Positions 1 to 8,610 of a DNA stretch of 64,000 nt are shown piece after piece. This DNA comes from Cupriavidus numazuensis (GTDB taxonomy: Bacteria; Pseudomonadota; Gammaproteobacteria; Burkholderiales; Burkholderiaceae). The stretch is taken from assembly GCF_905397435.1 (NCBI RefSeq), contig NZ_CAJPVI010000002.1:1-64000 (forward strand), written 5' to 3'. Under the pieces are notes generated by a model. The model made no database searches, was not told the DNA's origin, and saw only the letters and a list, made by a program, of their open reading frames with translations. How positions within the stretch are numbered: position 1 is the first letter of the stretch; each line of letters opens with the position of its first letter. A program made the position numbers and the translations under genes.

Positions 1-1
1 T

Positions 2-163
2 CGCCGTGGAATTGATGGCCAGCGGCAACGACGCGCTTTTTGGTTACTTTTTGTCGCTCGGACAAAAAGTGACTCGCCGGCTACGCCGGCGAAACAGCGG
101 CGCCTGCCAAGCACGAAACCTCAATCCCAACCACAAAACCCCCACCGGCTACGCCAGCGAAAC
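2..163 (+). repeat. Hairpin plus GC-palindrome element, copy A
   Basis: The element has a perfect 10-bp stem (ACTTTTTGTC at 46-55, GACAAAAAGT at 61-70) around the loop GCTCG. It is followed by two copies of a 21-24 nt palindrome-containing unit (core GCCGGCTACGCCGGC then GAAAC) at 75-98 and 143-163, 68 bp apart. Bases 2-104 recur almost exactly, inverted, at 26618-26720, and a shorter relative lies at 27235-27445. The open frame running through it (6-242) also appears in the second copy and is best read as a by-product of the repeat. The element may continue left of the window. Confidence 0.8.
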
Positions 164-220
164 CCGCCAAGCACCACCTCCACCACCAACCCCTCACCCG
201 ATCGTCAAATTTTCTTTAAC

Positions 221-300
221 GTCATGTCAACAATCATTGTAATTGTATAGTCAATTTATCGGGGCAAGAATGCCAGACTGACCGTCAGTAACTGGAGACA
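221..300 (+). promoter_or_regulatory. A/T-rich leader of the first operon
   Basis: This is the only A/T-rich stretch before the first gene. It contains a -10-like TATAGT at 246-251 without a convincing -35, and a GGAG ribosome-binding site shortly before the ATG at 306. It is a plausible promoter region for the 306-4866 operon; the exact promoter is a guess. Confidence 0.3.
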
Positions 301-305
301 ATCCC

Positions 306-2420
306 ATGACCAACGAAGCTTCCGTCGTTCGCACAGCCCGCCACGGCGACGTGCAGGTGATCAGCATCTGCAATCCGCCGGTCAATGCCCTTGGCGTTGC
401 CGTTCGCCAGGGCCTGAAGCAGGCCATCGAACAGGCCGAAGCCGATGCCGGCGTGCGCGCCGTGCTGGTCGTGGGAGAAGGCAAGGCCTTCATCGCCGGC
501 GCCGATATCCGCGAATTCGGCAAGCCGCCGATGCCGCCGTCGCTGCCCGAGGTCTGCAACCAGATCGAAGCCAGCAACAAGCTGGTGGTAGCCGCGATCC
601 ACGGTCCGGCCCTTGGCGGTGGTCTGGAAGTGGCCATGTCGGCCCACTATCGCCTCGCGCTGCCGGCCGCCAAGCTGGGCCTGCCTGAAGTCAACCTGGG
701 CCTGCTGCCCGGCGCAGGCGGTACGCAACGTGCACCGCGCCTGATGGGCGTGAAGGCGGCCGCCGATCTGATGCTCAGCGGCAAGCACCTGTCGGCCAAG
801 GCCGCGCTGGCCGCAGGCCTGGTCGACCGCCTGGCCGAAGGCGACGATCCCGTGGCCGCTGGCCTCGCCTACGTCAACGAATTGCTGCAACAAGGCGCCC
901 CGCTGCGCCGCACGCGCGATCTCGCCATTGCCGACAAGCCCGCCGCACTTGCCGAGCTCGACACGCTGCAGGCCGAGACCGCGAAGAAATCGCGCGGCCT
1001 GTTCTCGCCGCTGAAGATCGTCGAGTGCGTGCGTGCCGCCGTCGAACTGCCCTTCGACGAAGGTCTCGCCAAGGAGCGCGCGCTGTTCGTCGAATGCCTG
1101 AACAGCCCGCAGCGCGCCGGCCTGGTCCACGCATTCTTTGCCGAGCGCGAAACCGCCAAGGTGCCTGAAGCGCAAGGCGCCGCGCCGCGTGCGCTCAACC
1201 GCATCGCTGTGATCGGTGGCGGCACCATGGGCGCGGGCATCACCGTGGCCGCGCTGGACACCGGCCTGCCGGTCGTGATGATCGAGCGCGATGCCGAATC
1301 CATCGCACGTGGCCAGGCTAATGTCGAGAAGGTCTACGACGGCCTGATCGCCAAGGGCCGCATGACGCCGGAAGGCAAGGCCGCGATCATGGCGCGCTAC
1401 ACGCCGAGCACCTCGTACGAATCGATTGCCGACGTGGACCTCGTGATCGAGGCCGTGTTCGAAGACATCGAAGTCAAGAAGGCCGTGTTCCAGCAACTGG
1501 ATCGCGTGTGCAAGCCGGGCGCCGTGCTGGCGACCAATACGTCGTATCTCGACATCGACGCGATCGCCGGCAGCATCTCGCGCCCGCAGGACGTCATCGG
1601 CCTGCACTTCTTCAGCCCGGCCAACATCATGAAGCTGCTGGAGATCGTGGTGCCGGCCAAGGTCAGCCCGGACGTGGTCGTGACCGCGTTCGAACTGGCC
1701 AAGCGCATGAAGAAGATCCCGGTGCGTGCGGGCGTGTGCGACGGCTTTATCGGCAACCGCATCCTGGCCGTCTACAAGCAGGCTGCCGACTACATCATGG
1801 AAGACGGCGCCAGCCCCTACGAGATCGATGAAGCCGTGCGCGGCTTCGGCTATCCGATGGGCCCGTTCCAGGTGACCGACCTGGCCGGCGGCGACATCGG
1901 CTGGGCCACGCGCAAGCGCCGCGCCGCCACGCGCGACCCGAAGGCGCGATACGTGGAAGTGGCCGACCGCATCTGCGAACGCGGCTGGTTCGGCCAGAAG
2001 ACGGGCCGCGGCTTCTACCTGTACCCGCAAGGCGCGCGTGTCGGCCAGCCCGACCCGGAAGTGCTCGCCATTGTCGATGCCGAACGCCAGAAGAAGGGCA
2101 TCGCGCCGCGCAAGTTCACGGCCGAGGAAATCATGCGCCGCTATATGGCCGCGATGGTCAATGAGGGCGCCAAGGTGGTCGAAGAGGGCATCGCGCTGCG
2201 TCCGCTCGACGTCGATGTGACGTTCCTGGCGGGCTACGGCTTCCCGCGCTTCCGCGGCGGCCCGATGAAGTATGCCGATATGGTCGGCCTGCCGAAGATC
2301 CTCGAAGATATCCGCACCTTTGCCAAGGAAGACCCGCTATTCTGGAAGCCGGCACCGCTGCTCGAGAAGCTGGTGGCGGAAGGCAAGGACTTTGCCAGCC
2401 TGAACCAGGCCGGCCGCTGA
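306..2420 (+). CDS. FadB/peroxisomal-type enoyl-CoA hydratase / 3-hydroxyacyl-CoA dehydrogenase
   Basis: This 704-residue two-function beta-oxidation enzyme should hydrate a 2-enoyl-CoA and oxidise the 3-hydroxyacyl-CoA with NAD. The N-terminal crotonase domain (about 1-190) shows AGADIREF, the oxyanion-hole GGGLE and the second catalytic glutamate in GLPEVNLG. A Rossmann domain begins with GGGTMGAGI near residue 303, the dehydrogenase histidine lies in GLHFFSP (about 433), and two C-terminal 3HCDH domains follow. The size and order are those of the peroxisomal bifunctional family rather than of FadB-FadA complexes, and no thiolase follows directly. A GGAGAC site precedes the ATG. It is the first gene of an operon with a CoA-transferase and a Bug receptor, which suggests breakdown of one particular acid rather than general fatty-acid oxidation. 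The substrate is unknown. Confidence 0.92.
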   Translation: MTNEASVVRTARHGDVQVISICNPPVNALGVAVRQGLKQAIEQAEADAGVRAVLVVGEGKAFIAGADIREFGKPPMPPSLPEVCNQIEASNKLVVAAIHGPALGGGLEVAMSAHYRLALPAAKLGLPEVNLGLLPGAGGTQRAPRLMGVKAAADLMLSGKHLSAKAALAAGLVDRLAEGDDPVAAGLAYVNELLQQGAPLRRTRDLAIADKPAALAELDTLQAETAKKSRGLFSPLKIVECVRAAVELPFDEGLAKERALFVECLNSPQRAGLVHAFFAERETAKVPEAQGAAPRALNRIAVIGGGTMGAGITVAALDTGLPVVMIERDAESIARGQANVEKVYDGLIAKGRMTPEGKAAIMARYTPSTSYESIADVDLVIEAVFEDIEVKKAVFQQLDRVCKPGAVLATNTSYLDIDAIAGSISRPQDVIGLHFFSPANIMKLLEIVVPAKVSPDVVVTAFELAKRMKKIPVRAGVCDGFIGNRILAVYKQAADYIMEDGASPYEIDEAVRGFGYPMGPFQVTDLAGGDIGWATRKRRAATRDPKARYVEVADRICERGWFGQKTGRGFYLYPQGARVGQPDPEVLAIVDAERQKKGIAPRKFTAEEIMRRYMAAMVNEGAKVVEEGIALRPLDVDVTFLAGYGFPRFRGGPMKYADMVGLPKILEDIRTFAKEDPLFWKPAPLLEKLVAEGKDFASLNQAGR

Positions 2421-2516
2421 CATGCCGGCGTCGCGCAGCGCGCGATGCCAGTGTGGCCAGAACAATTCATTGCAGCTAGGCGGCACATGCCTCGCTGCAG
2501 CGCATGGAGACGAGCA

Positions 2517-3767
2517 ATGCAAACAACAACCGAACCATCCCAGGACGTCGACTTCCCGCTGGAGGGCGTGCGTGTGCTGGACCTGTCGCGTGTGTTCGCG
2601 GGGCCGCTGTGCGGCCAGGTTCTGGCCGACTTCGGCGCCGACGTGGTCAAGGTGGAACACCCGGGCCGCGGCGACGACACGCGCGACTGGGGCATGCGCA
2701 TCGGCAAGACCGAGACCACGTACTTCAACAGCATGAACCGCAACAAGCGGTCCATCACGCTCGACCTGCAGAGCAAGGAAGGCGCGCAGATCGTCTATGA
2801 CCTGCTGCCGCAGTTCGACGTGGTCATCCACAATTTCAAGACCGGCGGCGCCGAGAAGCTGGGCCTCGGCTACGAGCAGCTCAAGGCCATCAAGCCGGAC
2901 CTGATCTACTGCGCGGTGTCGGGCTACAACACCAGCGGTCCCGAGGCCAAGCGGCCTGGCTACGACCTGGTGATCCAGGGCGAGGCCGGGCTGATGGCGC
3001 TCAACGGCGAAGCGAACACGCCGCCGCTGAAGTTCGGCGTGGCCGTGGTCGACCTGATGACCGGCATGTATGCCGCGCAGGCCGTGCTGGCTGCGCTGTT
3101 CCGCCGTGAACGCAAGGGCAAGGGCCAGCTGATCGAGATGGCGCTGTACGACTGCGGCGTGATGGTCACGGGCTACTACGGCCTCGACGCGATGCTGCTC
3201 GGCCATGACCCCGCGCGCTATGGCAATGCCCATCCGTCGATCGTGCCTTATGGCATGTTCGAGTCGGCCGATGGTCCGCTGATCATCGCCGTAGGCAACA
3301 ACAGCCAGTTCGACAAGTTCTGCCGCCAGGTCATCGAGCGCCCGGACATCGTCGAAGATCCGCGCTACGCCACCAACGTGGAACGCGCGAAGAACCGCGA
3401 GACGCTGACCCCGCTGATCACCGGCCTGATTCGCAGCTTCGGGCGCGACCTGCTGCTGGAACGCATGACGGCCTGCGGCATTCCGTGCGGCAAGGTGGCC
3501 GGCCTGCACGAGGCGCTGACCAGCGAGCGGACCCGCCAGGGTGGCCTGCTGCGCGAAATGCCGCATCCCGTGGCCGGCAGCACGCACGTGTTCGCGCCGC
3601 CGTACCGTCTTGACGGCCAGCGCCTGCCGATCCGCAACGCGCCGCCGACGCTGGGCGAAGGCACGCGTGCCGTGCTGCAGAACCTGCTGGAAATGAGCGA
3701 CGAGCAACTGCAGGATCTGCAGGCGCGCGGCGTGCTGACGCTGCCCGAGACAGCGGGCAACGCCTGA
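2517..3767 (+). CDS. CaiB/BaiF family III CoA-transferase
   Basis: This 416-residue class III CoA-transferase moves CoA between acyl thioesters and free acids in the cytoplasm. The N-terminal signature GVRVLDLSRVFAGPL and the FGADVVKVE strand are typical, and the catalytic aspartate that forms the mixed anhydride should be Asp179 in VVDLMTG. The ATG at 2517 is preferred because GGAG stands seven bases upstream and homologues begin just before the GVRVLDL strand; an upstream ATG at 2445 has no such site. It lies about 100 bp after the beta-oxidation enzyme and just before a Bug receptor. It probably activates the acid that this operon degrades. Confidence 0.9.
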   Translation: MQTTTEPSQDVDFPLEGVRVLDLSRVFAGPLCGQVLADFGADVVKVEHPGRGDDTRDWGMRIGKTETTYFNSMNRNKRSITLDLQSKEGAQIVYDLLPQFDVVIHNFKTGGAEKLGLGYEQLKAIKPDLIYCAVSGYNTSGPEAKRPGYDLVIQGEAGLMALNGEANTPPLKFGVAVVDLMTGMYAAQAVLAALFRRERKGKGQLIEMALYDCGVMVTGYYGLDAMLLGHDPARYGNAHPSIVPYGMFESADGPLIIAVGNNSQFDKFCRQVIERPDIVEDPRYATNVERAKNRETLTPLITGLIRSFGRDLLLERMTACGIPCGKVAGLHEALTSERTRQGGLLREMPHPVAGSTHVFAPPYRLDGQRLPIRNAPPTLGEGTRAVLQNLLEMSDEQLQDLQARGVLTLPETAGNA

Positions 3768-3864
3768 GCATTCGCGCCGCGCGGACGCCATGAGCGTGCG
3801 CGCGGCAAGGCCCGGCAAGGGGGCCTGATGGAGACCTTGCACAGACTCAAACCGGAACAATAAA

Positions 3865-4866
3865 GTGCGTATTCGAAATTTCACCCGTATGGTCCACTCC
3901 CGGCGTCGCGCCATCCTGGCGCTGGCCGCCGCCCCGCTGCTGATCAGCAGCGCGTTCGCGCAAGCGTGGCCGACCAAGCCGATCAAGCTTGTCGTGCCGT
4001 TTCCGCCGGGCGGCCCCACGGATACCGCGTCGCGCATCGTCGGCCAGAAGCTGGGCGAAGCGCTCAAGCAGCCCGTGATCGTCGAAAACCGCGCCGGCGC
4101 ATCGGGCTCGATCGCCGCGGCGCAGGTCGCCAAGACCGCGCCGGACGGCTACACGTTCATGATGCTGGCCACGCCGACGCTGCTGGCGCCGTACCTGTAC
4201 AAGAAGGCCGGCTACGACACCCTCAAGGACTTCACGCCGGTCGCCACGGTCTATGACCTGCCGATCGTGGTCGTAGTCAACCCGACACTGCTGCCGACCG
4301 TGACCGATCTGCCCAAGCTGATCGCGCAAGCCAAGGCCCAGCCCGGCAAGCTCAACTACACCAGCTCGGGCGCCGGCAGCTTCGGCCACCTGAGCATGGA
4401 ACTGCTCAAGCAGATGGGCGGCTTCGAAATGCAGCACGTGCCGTACAAGGGCGGCGTGCCCGCAATCAGCGACACCATCGGCGGCCAGGTACCGATCATG
4501 TACGCCGATCTCGTCGCGGCGCTGCCGCATATCCAGGCCGGCAAGCTGCGTGCCATCGCCATTGGCTCGCCGCAGCGCGTGAGCATGCTGCCGGACGTCA
4601 AGACCATTGCCGAGCAAGGCTTCAAGGGCTACGACGCCGTGTCGTGGGGCGGCCTGCTGGCGCCGCCGGGAACGCCGAAGGATGTAGTCGACCGCGTGTC
4701 GACCGAAGTCGGCAAGATCCTGGCTGACAAGGATGTCCAGGACAAGCTGCTGAAGGCTGGCGCGATCGCCAACTACCAGGCACCGGCGCAGATGAGCCAG
4801 CGTATGCGGCAGGACTATGCGAAGTGGGGCAAGGTGATCCGGGATAAGGGGATTGCGGTCGAATAA
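3865..4866 (+). CDS. Bug/TctC-family periplasmic solute receptor
   Basis: This 333-residue secreted receptor binds an organic acid or similar small solute in the periplasm. It has a twin-arginine-like/Sec signal (RRRAILALAAAPLL, cleavage near AFA-QAW) and the family hallmarks PTKPIKLVVPFPPGG, APDGYT and HVPYKGG. The start is either GTG 3865 or ATG 3889; neither has a strong ribosome-binding site, so the signal peptide could be eight residues shorter. No TctA or TctB membrane subunit is nearby, so it is an orphan receptor, as is usual for Bug proteins in this lineage. It closes the 306-4866 operon, so its ligand may be that operon's substrate. Confidence 0.9.
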   Translation: MRIRNFTRMVHSRRRAILALAAAPLLISSAFAQAWPTKPIKLVVPFPPGGPTDTASRIVGQKLGEALKQPVIVENRAGASGSIAAAQVAKTAPDGYTFMMLATPTLLAPYLYKKAGYDTLKDFTPVATVYDLPIVVVVNPTLLPTVTDLPKLIAQAKAQPGKLNYTSSGAGSFGHLSMELLKQMGGFEMQHVPYKGGVPAISDTIGGQVPIMYADLVAALPHIQAGKLRAIAIGSPQRVSMLPDVKTIAEQGFKGYDAVSWGGLLAPPGTPKDVVDRVSTEVGKILADKDVQDKLLKAGAIANYQAPAQMSQRMRQDYAKWGKVIRDKGIAVE

Positions 4867-4917
4867 GGCTGTGACTGGCGTTATCAACCAACGCCACGCA
4901 ATTCACCGGTAGATTTG

Positions 4918-5044
4918 CTCCCCTCTCCCATTTATGGGAGAGGGGCGGGGGAGAGGGCAGGAGCTTCCACGAAGTGAAGCGGCATCGTACTTGCCTTACA
5001 CCTGCCCTCTCCCCCCGACCTCTCCCGCAAGCGCGAGAGGGGAG
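4918..5044 (+). repeat. Three-arm hairpin repeat, copy 1
   Basis: The left arm is CCCCTCTCCC-attat-type loop-GGGAGAGGGG (4920-4945) and the right arm is a similar CCTCTC...GAGAGG hairpin around gcaagc. The two arms are bridged by an inner stem pairing the GGGAGAGGGCAGG and CCTGCCCTCTCCC tracts, with about 40 bases of variable loop between. Copies occur at 13062-13189 (inverted) and 35120-35247 (same orientation). This copy sits between two converging genes, so it could act as a bidirectional terminator or mRNA 3' end stabiliser, in the manner of REP/BIME elements. Confidence 0.85.
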
Positions 5045-5084
5045 AAGCGCGCTGGATACTTGGGCCATCGTTCCGCTCCCTAGA

Positions 5085-7172
5085 TCACTCTCCCGCAACC
5101 TCCACCAGCGCATCCACAACCACCACGCCACCGGCATTCACCATCACCGGGTTGAGATCCACCGACCGGATTTCCCCGCCAGCCGCGTGCACCATGTCGC
5201 CGACCTGAACCGCAACCCGGCACAGTGCCGCGATATCCACCGCCGGTTCACCGCGCACGCCATGCAGCAAAGGCGCGATGCGGAGTCCTTCGAGCGCGCG
5301 GGCTACGTCAGTCTCCCGACAAGGCGCCAGCAGCACAGCCGTGTCGCGCAGCACCTCGACATACTTGCCACCATCCCCGACCACCAGCACGGCGCCGAAC
5401 ACCGGGTCCCAGTGCGCGCCAATCATGCATTCGCGCTGGCCACGCGACATGCGCGCGACCACGACGCCTTCGCACGTTGCGCCCATCTTTTGCAGCGTGC
5501 GGGTCTGGGCAGTAAAGGCGCTGGCAACCGATTCCGGATCGTTGCAGTTCAAAGCCACCAGCCCGTGCTCGCTTTTGTGCGGCACCTGTGGCGAGCTGGC
5601 CTTGACTGCGACCGGCGCGCCGATGCGTTGCCATGCGGCGACTGCTGCATCGACGTCGCGGCACACGTAGTGCTCGACCACCGGCATGCCGGCGGCCGCG
5701 AGCCGGGCAAGGCTGGCAGCTTCGCTGAGCGTGGCGCCTGCAGTTACCGGCAGCGCGTGCCGGGCCGGCACTGGCGGCTCGCCCTCGGCTTTGATCTGCC
5801 GCAGGCGCTCCTGATGAGAGACCACTTGAGAGAAGGCGGACAGCGCTTCAGCCGCATTGGCGTAGGTCGGCACGCCGGCTTCGCGGAACGCGTCGGCCAC
5901 CGGCTGCTGCCATACGGCGACGGCGATGGGCTTGCCCGCGGTGTCGGCAAACGCAGCGGCGTCCCGCGCAAAGCGAGGTACGTCGTAGCCCATGCCGGAG
6001 ACCGGGATGTCGAGCAGGAACAGATCGGCCGAAGGATCCTGCCCGACCACGGGCAGCACCTCGCCGAACAGCGCGCTGTTGGTCAGCAGCGCCGCTGTGA
6101 CGTCAACCGGGTTCGCGGTCGCGGCAAAGCCCGGCAGGCGTTCTGCCAGCGCTGACTGCGTGGCGTCGGACAGCGGCGCAAGCGTCAGTCCGAACGACTG
6201 GGCCGCATCGGCCGCCATGACGCAGCTGGCGCCCGAGTTGCTGACCACCACCAGCCTGCGGCCGCACGTGTCCCAACCACGCAGGTACATCGGCGCGCAG
6301 CGTGCCAGTGCGTGCGCATCGTCCACGCGCCAGATGCCATGGCGGGCCAGGAACGCATCGACTGCGCGGTCTTCGTTGGCAATGGCTCCCGTGTGCGAGG
6401 CCGCGGCGCGCTGCCCGTCCTGCGACCGGCCCGCCTTGACCGCCACGATCGGCACGTTGCGGGCCCGCGCGACGCGCGCGGCTTCGGCCAGCACCTCGGG
6501 ATCGGACAGGCTCTCCAGATACAGCAGCACCAGCCGCACGCCGGGATCATGCGCGACGGCCAGCGCCAGTTCGCTGACCGTGATGTCGGCCTGGTTGCCG
6601 GTGGCGTGCATATGGCGCACACCAATGCCCTGGCCGCGCAACAGCCCGTAGACCATGGCCGCCACGCCGCCGCTCTGGCTGACTACTGCCACCGGCCCGT
6701 CCTGTGGCGGCACTTCGATAAACATCGTGGAGAAACTGGCGATCGCGCCGCTGCCGAAATTGGCCAGCCCCTGGCTGTTCGGGCCCACCAGCCGCAGGCC
6801 GGTGGCGTGCGCGGTGCGCACCATCTCGTCCTGCTGGCGGCGGCCTTCGGCACCGGCCTCGCCGAAGCCGGAGGCGATCACGATAGCCGCCGCCACGCCG
6901 AGCCGTGCGCAGTCGTGCACGGCCTGCACCGCGGCGTCGCCCGCCACGATGATGATGGCCAGTTCCGGGACTTCCGGCAGCGCGTCCAGCGTGGGATAGG
7001 CGCGCAGGCCCTGGATGGTGTCGCGCTGCGGATTGACGGGGTAAAGCGTGCCGGCGTAGCCGTGCGCCTTCATGTAGTGGATGGGCCGTCCGCCGATCTT
7101 GTGAATGTTGTCGGAGGCACCGATCACGGCAATCGAGCGCGGGGAGAGCAGGGGCTGGAGTGGGGCGGTCAT
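5085..7172 (-). CDS. ADP-forming-type acyl-CoA synthetase (acetate-CoA ligase family)
   Basis: This 695-residue protein is related to NDP-forming acyl-CoA synthetases, which make an acyl-CoA through an acyl phosphate and a phosphohistidine. It has an N-terminal CoA-binding Rossmann domain (SPRSIAVIGASDN), two flavodoxin-like ligase domains with the active-site histidine in SHTGAIA (His260), and a C-terminal ATP-grasp domain from about residue 470. The start at 7172 is chosen because MTAPLQPLLSPRSIAV matches the family's beginning; a longer frame would run into the preceding gene. It is the last gene of the minus-strand operon, 28 bases after the Bug gene. It likely activates the imported acid; the substrate cannot be read from the sequence. 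Confidence 0.88.
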   Translation of the reverse strand: MTAPLQPLLSPRSIAVIGASDNIHKIGGRPIHYMKAHGYAGTLYPVNPQRDTIQGLRAYPTLDALPEVPELAIIIVAGDAAVQAVHDCARLGVAAAIVIASGFGEAGAEGRRQQDEMVRTAHATGLRLVGPNSQGLANFGSGAIASFSTMFIEVPPQDGPVAVVSQSGGVAAMVYGLLRGQGIGVRHMHATGNQADITVSELALAVAHDPGVRLVLLYLESLSDPEVLAEAARVARARNVPIVAVKAGRSQDGQRAAASHTGAIANEDRAVDAFLARHGIWRVDDAHALARCAPMYLRGWDTCGRRLVVVSNSGASCVMAADAAQSFGLTLAPLSDATQSALAERLPGFAATANPVDVTAALLTNSALFGEVLPVVGQDPSADLFLLDIPVSGMGYDVPRFARDAAAFADTAGKPIAVAVWQQPVADAFREAGVPTYANAAEALSAFSQVVSHQERLRQIKAEGEPPVPARHALPVTAGATLSEAASLARLAAAGMPVVEHYVCRDVDAAVAAWQRIGAPVAVKASSPQVPHKSEHGLVALNCNDPESVASAFTAQTRTLQKMGATCEGVVVARMSRGQRECMIGAHWDPVFGAVLVVGDGGKYVEVLRDTAVLLAPCRETDVARALEGLRIAPLLHGVRGEPAVDIAALCRVAVQVGDMVHAAGGEIRSVDLNPVMVNAGGVVVVDALVEVAGE

Positions 7173-7200
7173 GGGCAAGACGTAAGCGGGTGGTGGTGGG

Positions 7201-8187
7201 TCAGTCGATAGTGGCGCCCGAGGTCTTGACGACCCTGGCCCACTTGTCGATTTCCTGCCCGATGATGCGGGCGGTGGCGGCGGGCTCGGTCCATTCGGCG
7301 GCGAAGCCCTGCGAGGCAAAGCGCGCGCGTACGTCCGGGTCCTGCAGGACAGCCTTGAGCGCGCCGTTGAGCGTATTGAGGATCGCGGGCGGCGTGCCGG
7401 CCGGCGCGAGCAGCGCATTCCAGGCGCTGGCCTCGTAGCCGGGCAGGCCGGCCTGCGCGATGGTCGGCGTGTCCGGCGCGGCCGGCGAGCGCGTGGCGCC
7501 CGTGATGGCGAGTGCTTTCAACTTGCCGTCGCGCACAAAAGGCATGGCCGACAGCATGGTGTCGAACATTACGGTGGCCTGGCCGCCCATGACATCGGTC
7601 AGCGCGGGGGCGCTGCCCTTGTACGGCACGTGCGTCATGTGGATGCCCGCCATGCTGTTGAACAGTTCCGCGGCGAGGTGCGTAGACTGGCCGTTACCCG
7701 AACTCGCAAACGTGACCTGTCCCGGTTTGGCCTTGGCCAGCGCGATCAGCTCGGCCACGTTGCTGGCGGGCGTGGCCGGCGCGGTCACGAGCACCAGCGG
7801 ACCGCGCGTGAGCATGCTGACCGGCGCGAAGTCCTTGCGCGTGTCGTAGCCGGGTTTGCTGAACAGCGTCATGTTGATGGCGTGCGCGGTGGTGGCGACC
7901 AGCAGCGTGTAGCCGTCCGGCGCGGCCTTGGCCACGGCTTCGGCGCCGATATTGCCGCCTGCACCCGGACGGTTCTCCACGACCAGCGGCTGGCCGAGCT
8001 TTTCCGACAGCTTCTGCCCGACCACGCGGGCGACGATATCGGTCGGGCCACCGGGCGGGTAGGGCACCACGACGCGAATGGGCTTGTTCGGGAACGACTG
8101 TGCCAGTGCGCTCGACAAGGCGGTCGCGGACACGGCGAGACAGGAAATCAGGGCGAGCGCGTGCCGCCGGGATCGATTCGGTGCCAA
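7201..8187 (-). CDS. Bug/TctC-family periplasmic solute receptor
   Basis: This is a 328-residue periplasmic binding protein. The signal peptide runs to about residue 29 (cleavage after ALA, before QSFPNKP). Family motifs are IRVVVPYPPGGPTD, APDGYTLL and HVPYKGS. The start is a TTG, supported by GGAG seven bases upstream. Like the other Bug genes here it has no TctAB partner. It lies between a DUF35 gene and an acyl-CoA synthetase in one operon that also encodes a LivK-type receptor, so this pathway carries two unrelated receptors. Confidence 0.9.
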   Translation of the reverse strand: MAPNRSRRHALALISCLAVSATALSSALAQSFPNKPIRVVVPYPPGGPTDIVARVVGQKLSEKLGQPLVVENRPGAGGNIGAEAVAKAAPDGYTLLVATTAHAINMTLFSKPGYDTRKDFAPVSMLTRGPLVLVTAPATPASNVAELIALAKAKPGQVTFASSGNGQSTHLAAELFNSMAGIHMTHVPYKGSAPALTDVMGGQATVMFDTMLSAMPFVRDGKLKALAITGATRSPAAPDTPTIAQAGLPGYEASAWNALLAPAGTPPAILNTLNGALKAVLQDPDVRARFASQGFAAEWTEPAATARIIGQEIDKWARVVKTSGATID

Positions 8188-8256
8188 GTGGTTACTCCGG
8201 TTGTGAATGCCGGCCGGGACGGGGAGGCGCTTGCCGGCAGGGCGCCAGAGGCGGCG

Positions 8257-8610
8257 CTATTCGCGCCGGAAACGCAGCAGCGTGCCTTCCCCGAAGCGAA
8301 GGAAGCCTGCCCGTACGCGGTCGCCGATGGCGACGCCGGGCTCGGCATGGCCCATCACGCGCGGGCCTTCGTCGAGCGTGGCCAGCACCAGCGTGTACGG
8401 CGCGAGCGCGCGGAACGCTTCATCGGGCGCGCGGCTGATCTCGGTCACGGCGTGGACCGTGGCGAGCCCGGCCGCATCGCGCCAGCGCAGTTGCAAGCCG
8501 CCGCAGCTACGGCAGGCATGGCGCTCCATCGGCTGCCAGGCGCCGCAGTCGTCGCAGCACTGGTAGCGCACCACGCCGGCGTCCAGGCCGTCGGTATAGG
8601 GATGGGTCAT
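8257..8610 (-). CDS. DUF35 OB-fold/zinc-ribbon protein
   Basis: This 117-residue acyl-CoA-binding accessory protein has an N-terminal rubredoxin-like zinc ribbon (CDDCG and CRSCG near residues 20-37) followed by an OB-fold (about 45-117). Proteins of this kind pair with thiolase-like enzymes, for example ChsH2 with Ltp2 in steroid side-chain cleavage. Its ATG overlaps the stop of the thiolase-like gene (ATGA at 8610-8607), which points to translational coupling and a stable two-protein complex. It probably positions the CoA thioester for its partner. Confidence 0.9.
   Translation of the reverse strand: MTHPYTDGLDAGVVRYQCCDDCGAWQPMERHACRSCGGLQLRWRDAAGLATVHAVTEISRAPDEAFRALAPYTLVLATLDEGPRVMGHAEPGVAIGDRVRAGFLRFGEGTLLRFRRE

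Noticed and set aside
6..242. Open frame at the left edge (78 codons)
   Set aside because: It lies in repeat copy A, and the same frame recurs in copy B; there is no ribosome-binding site or family, so it is a by-product of the repeat.
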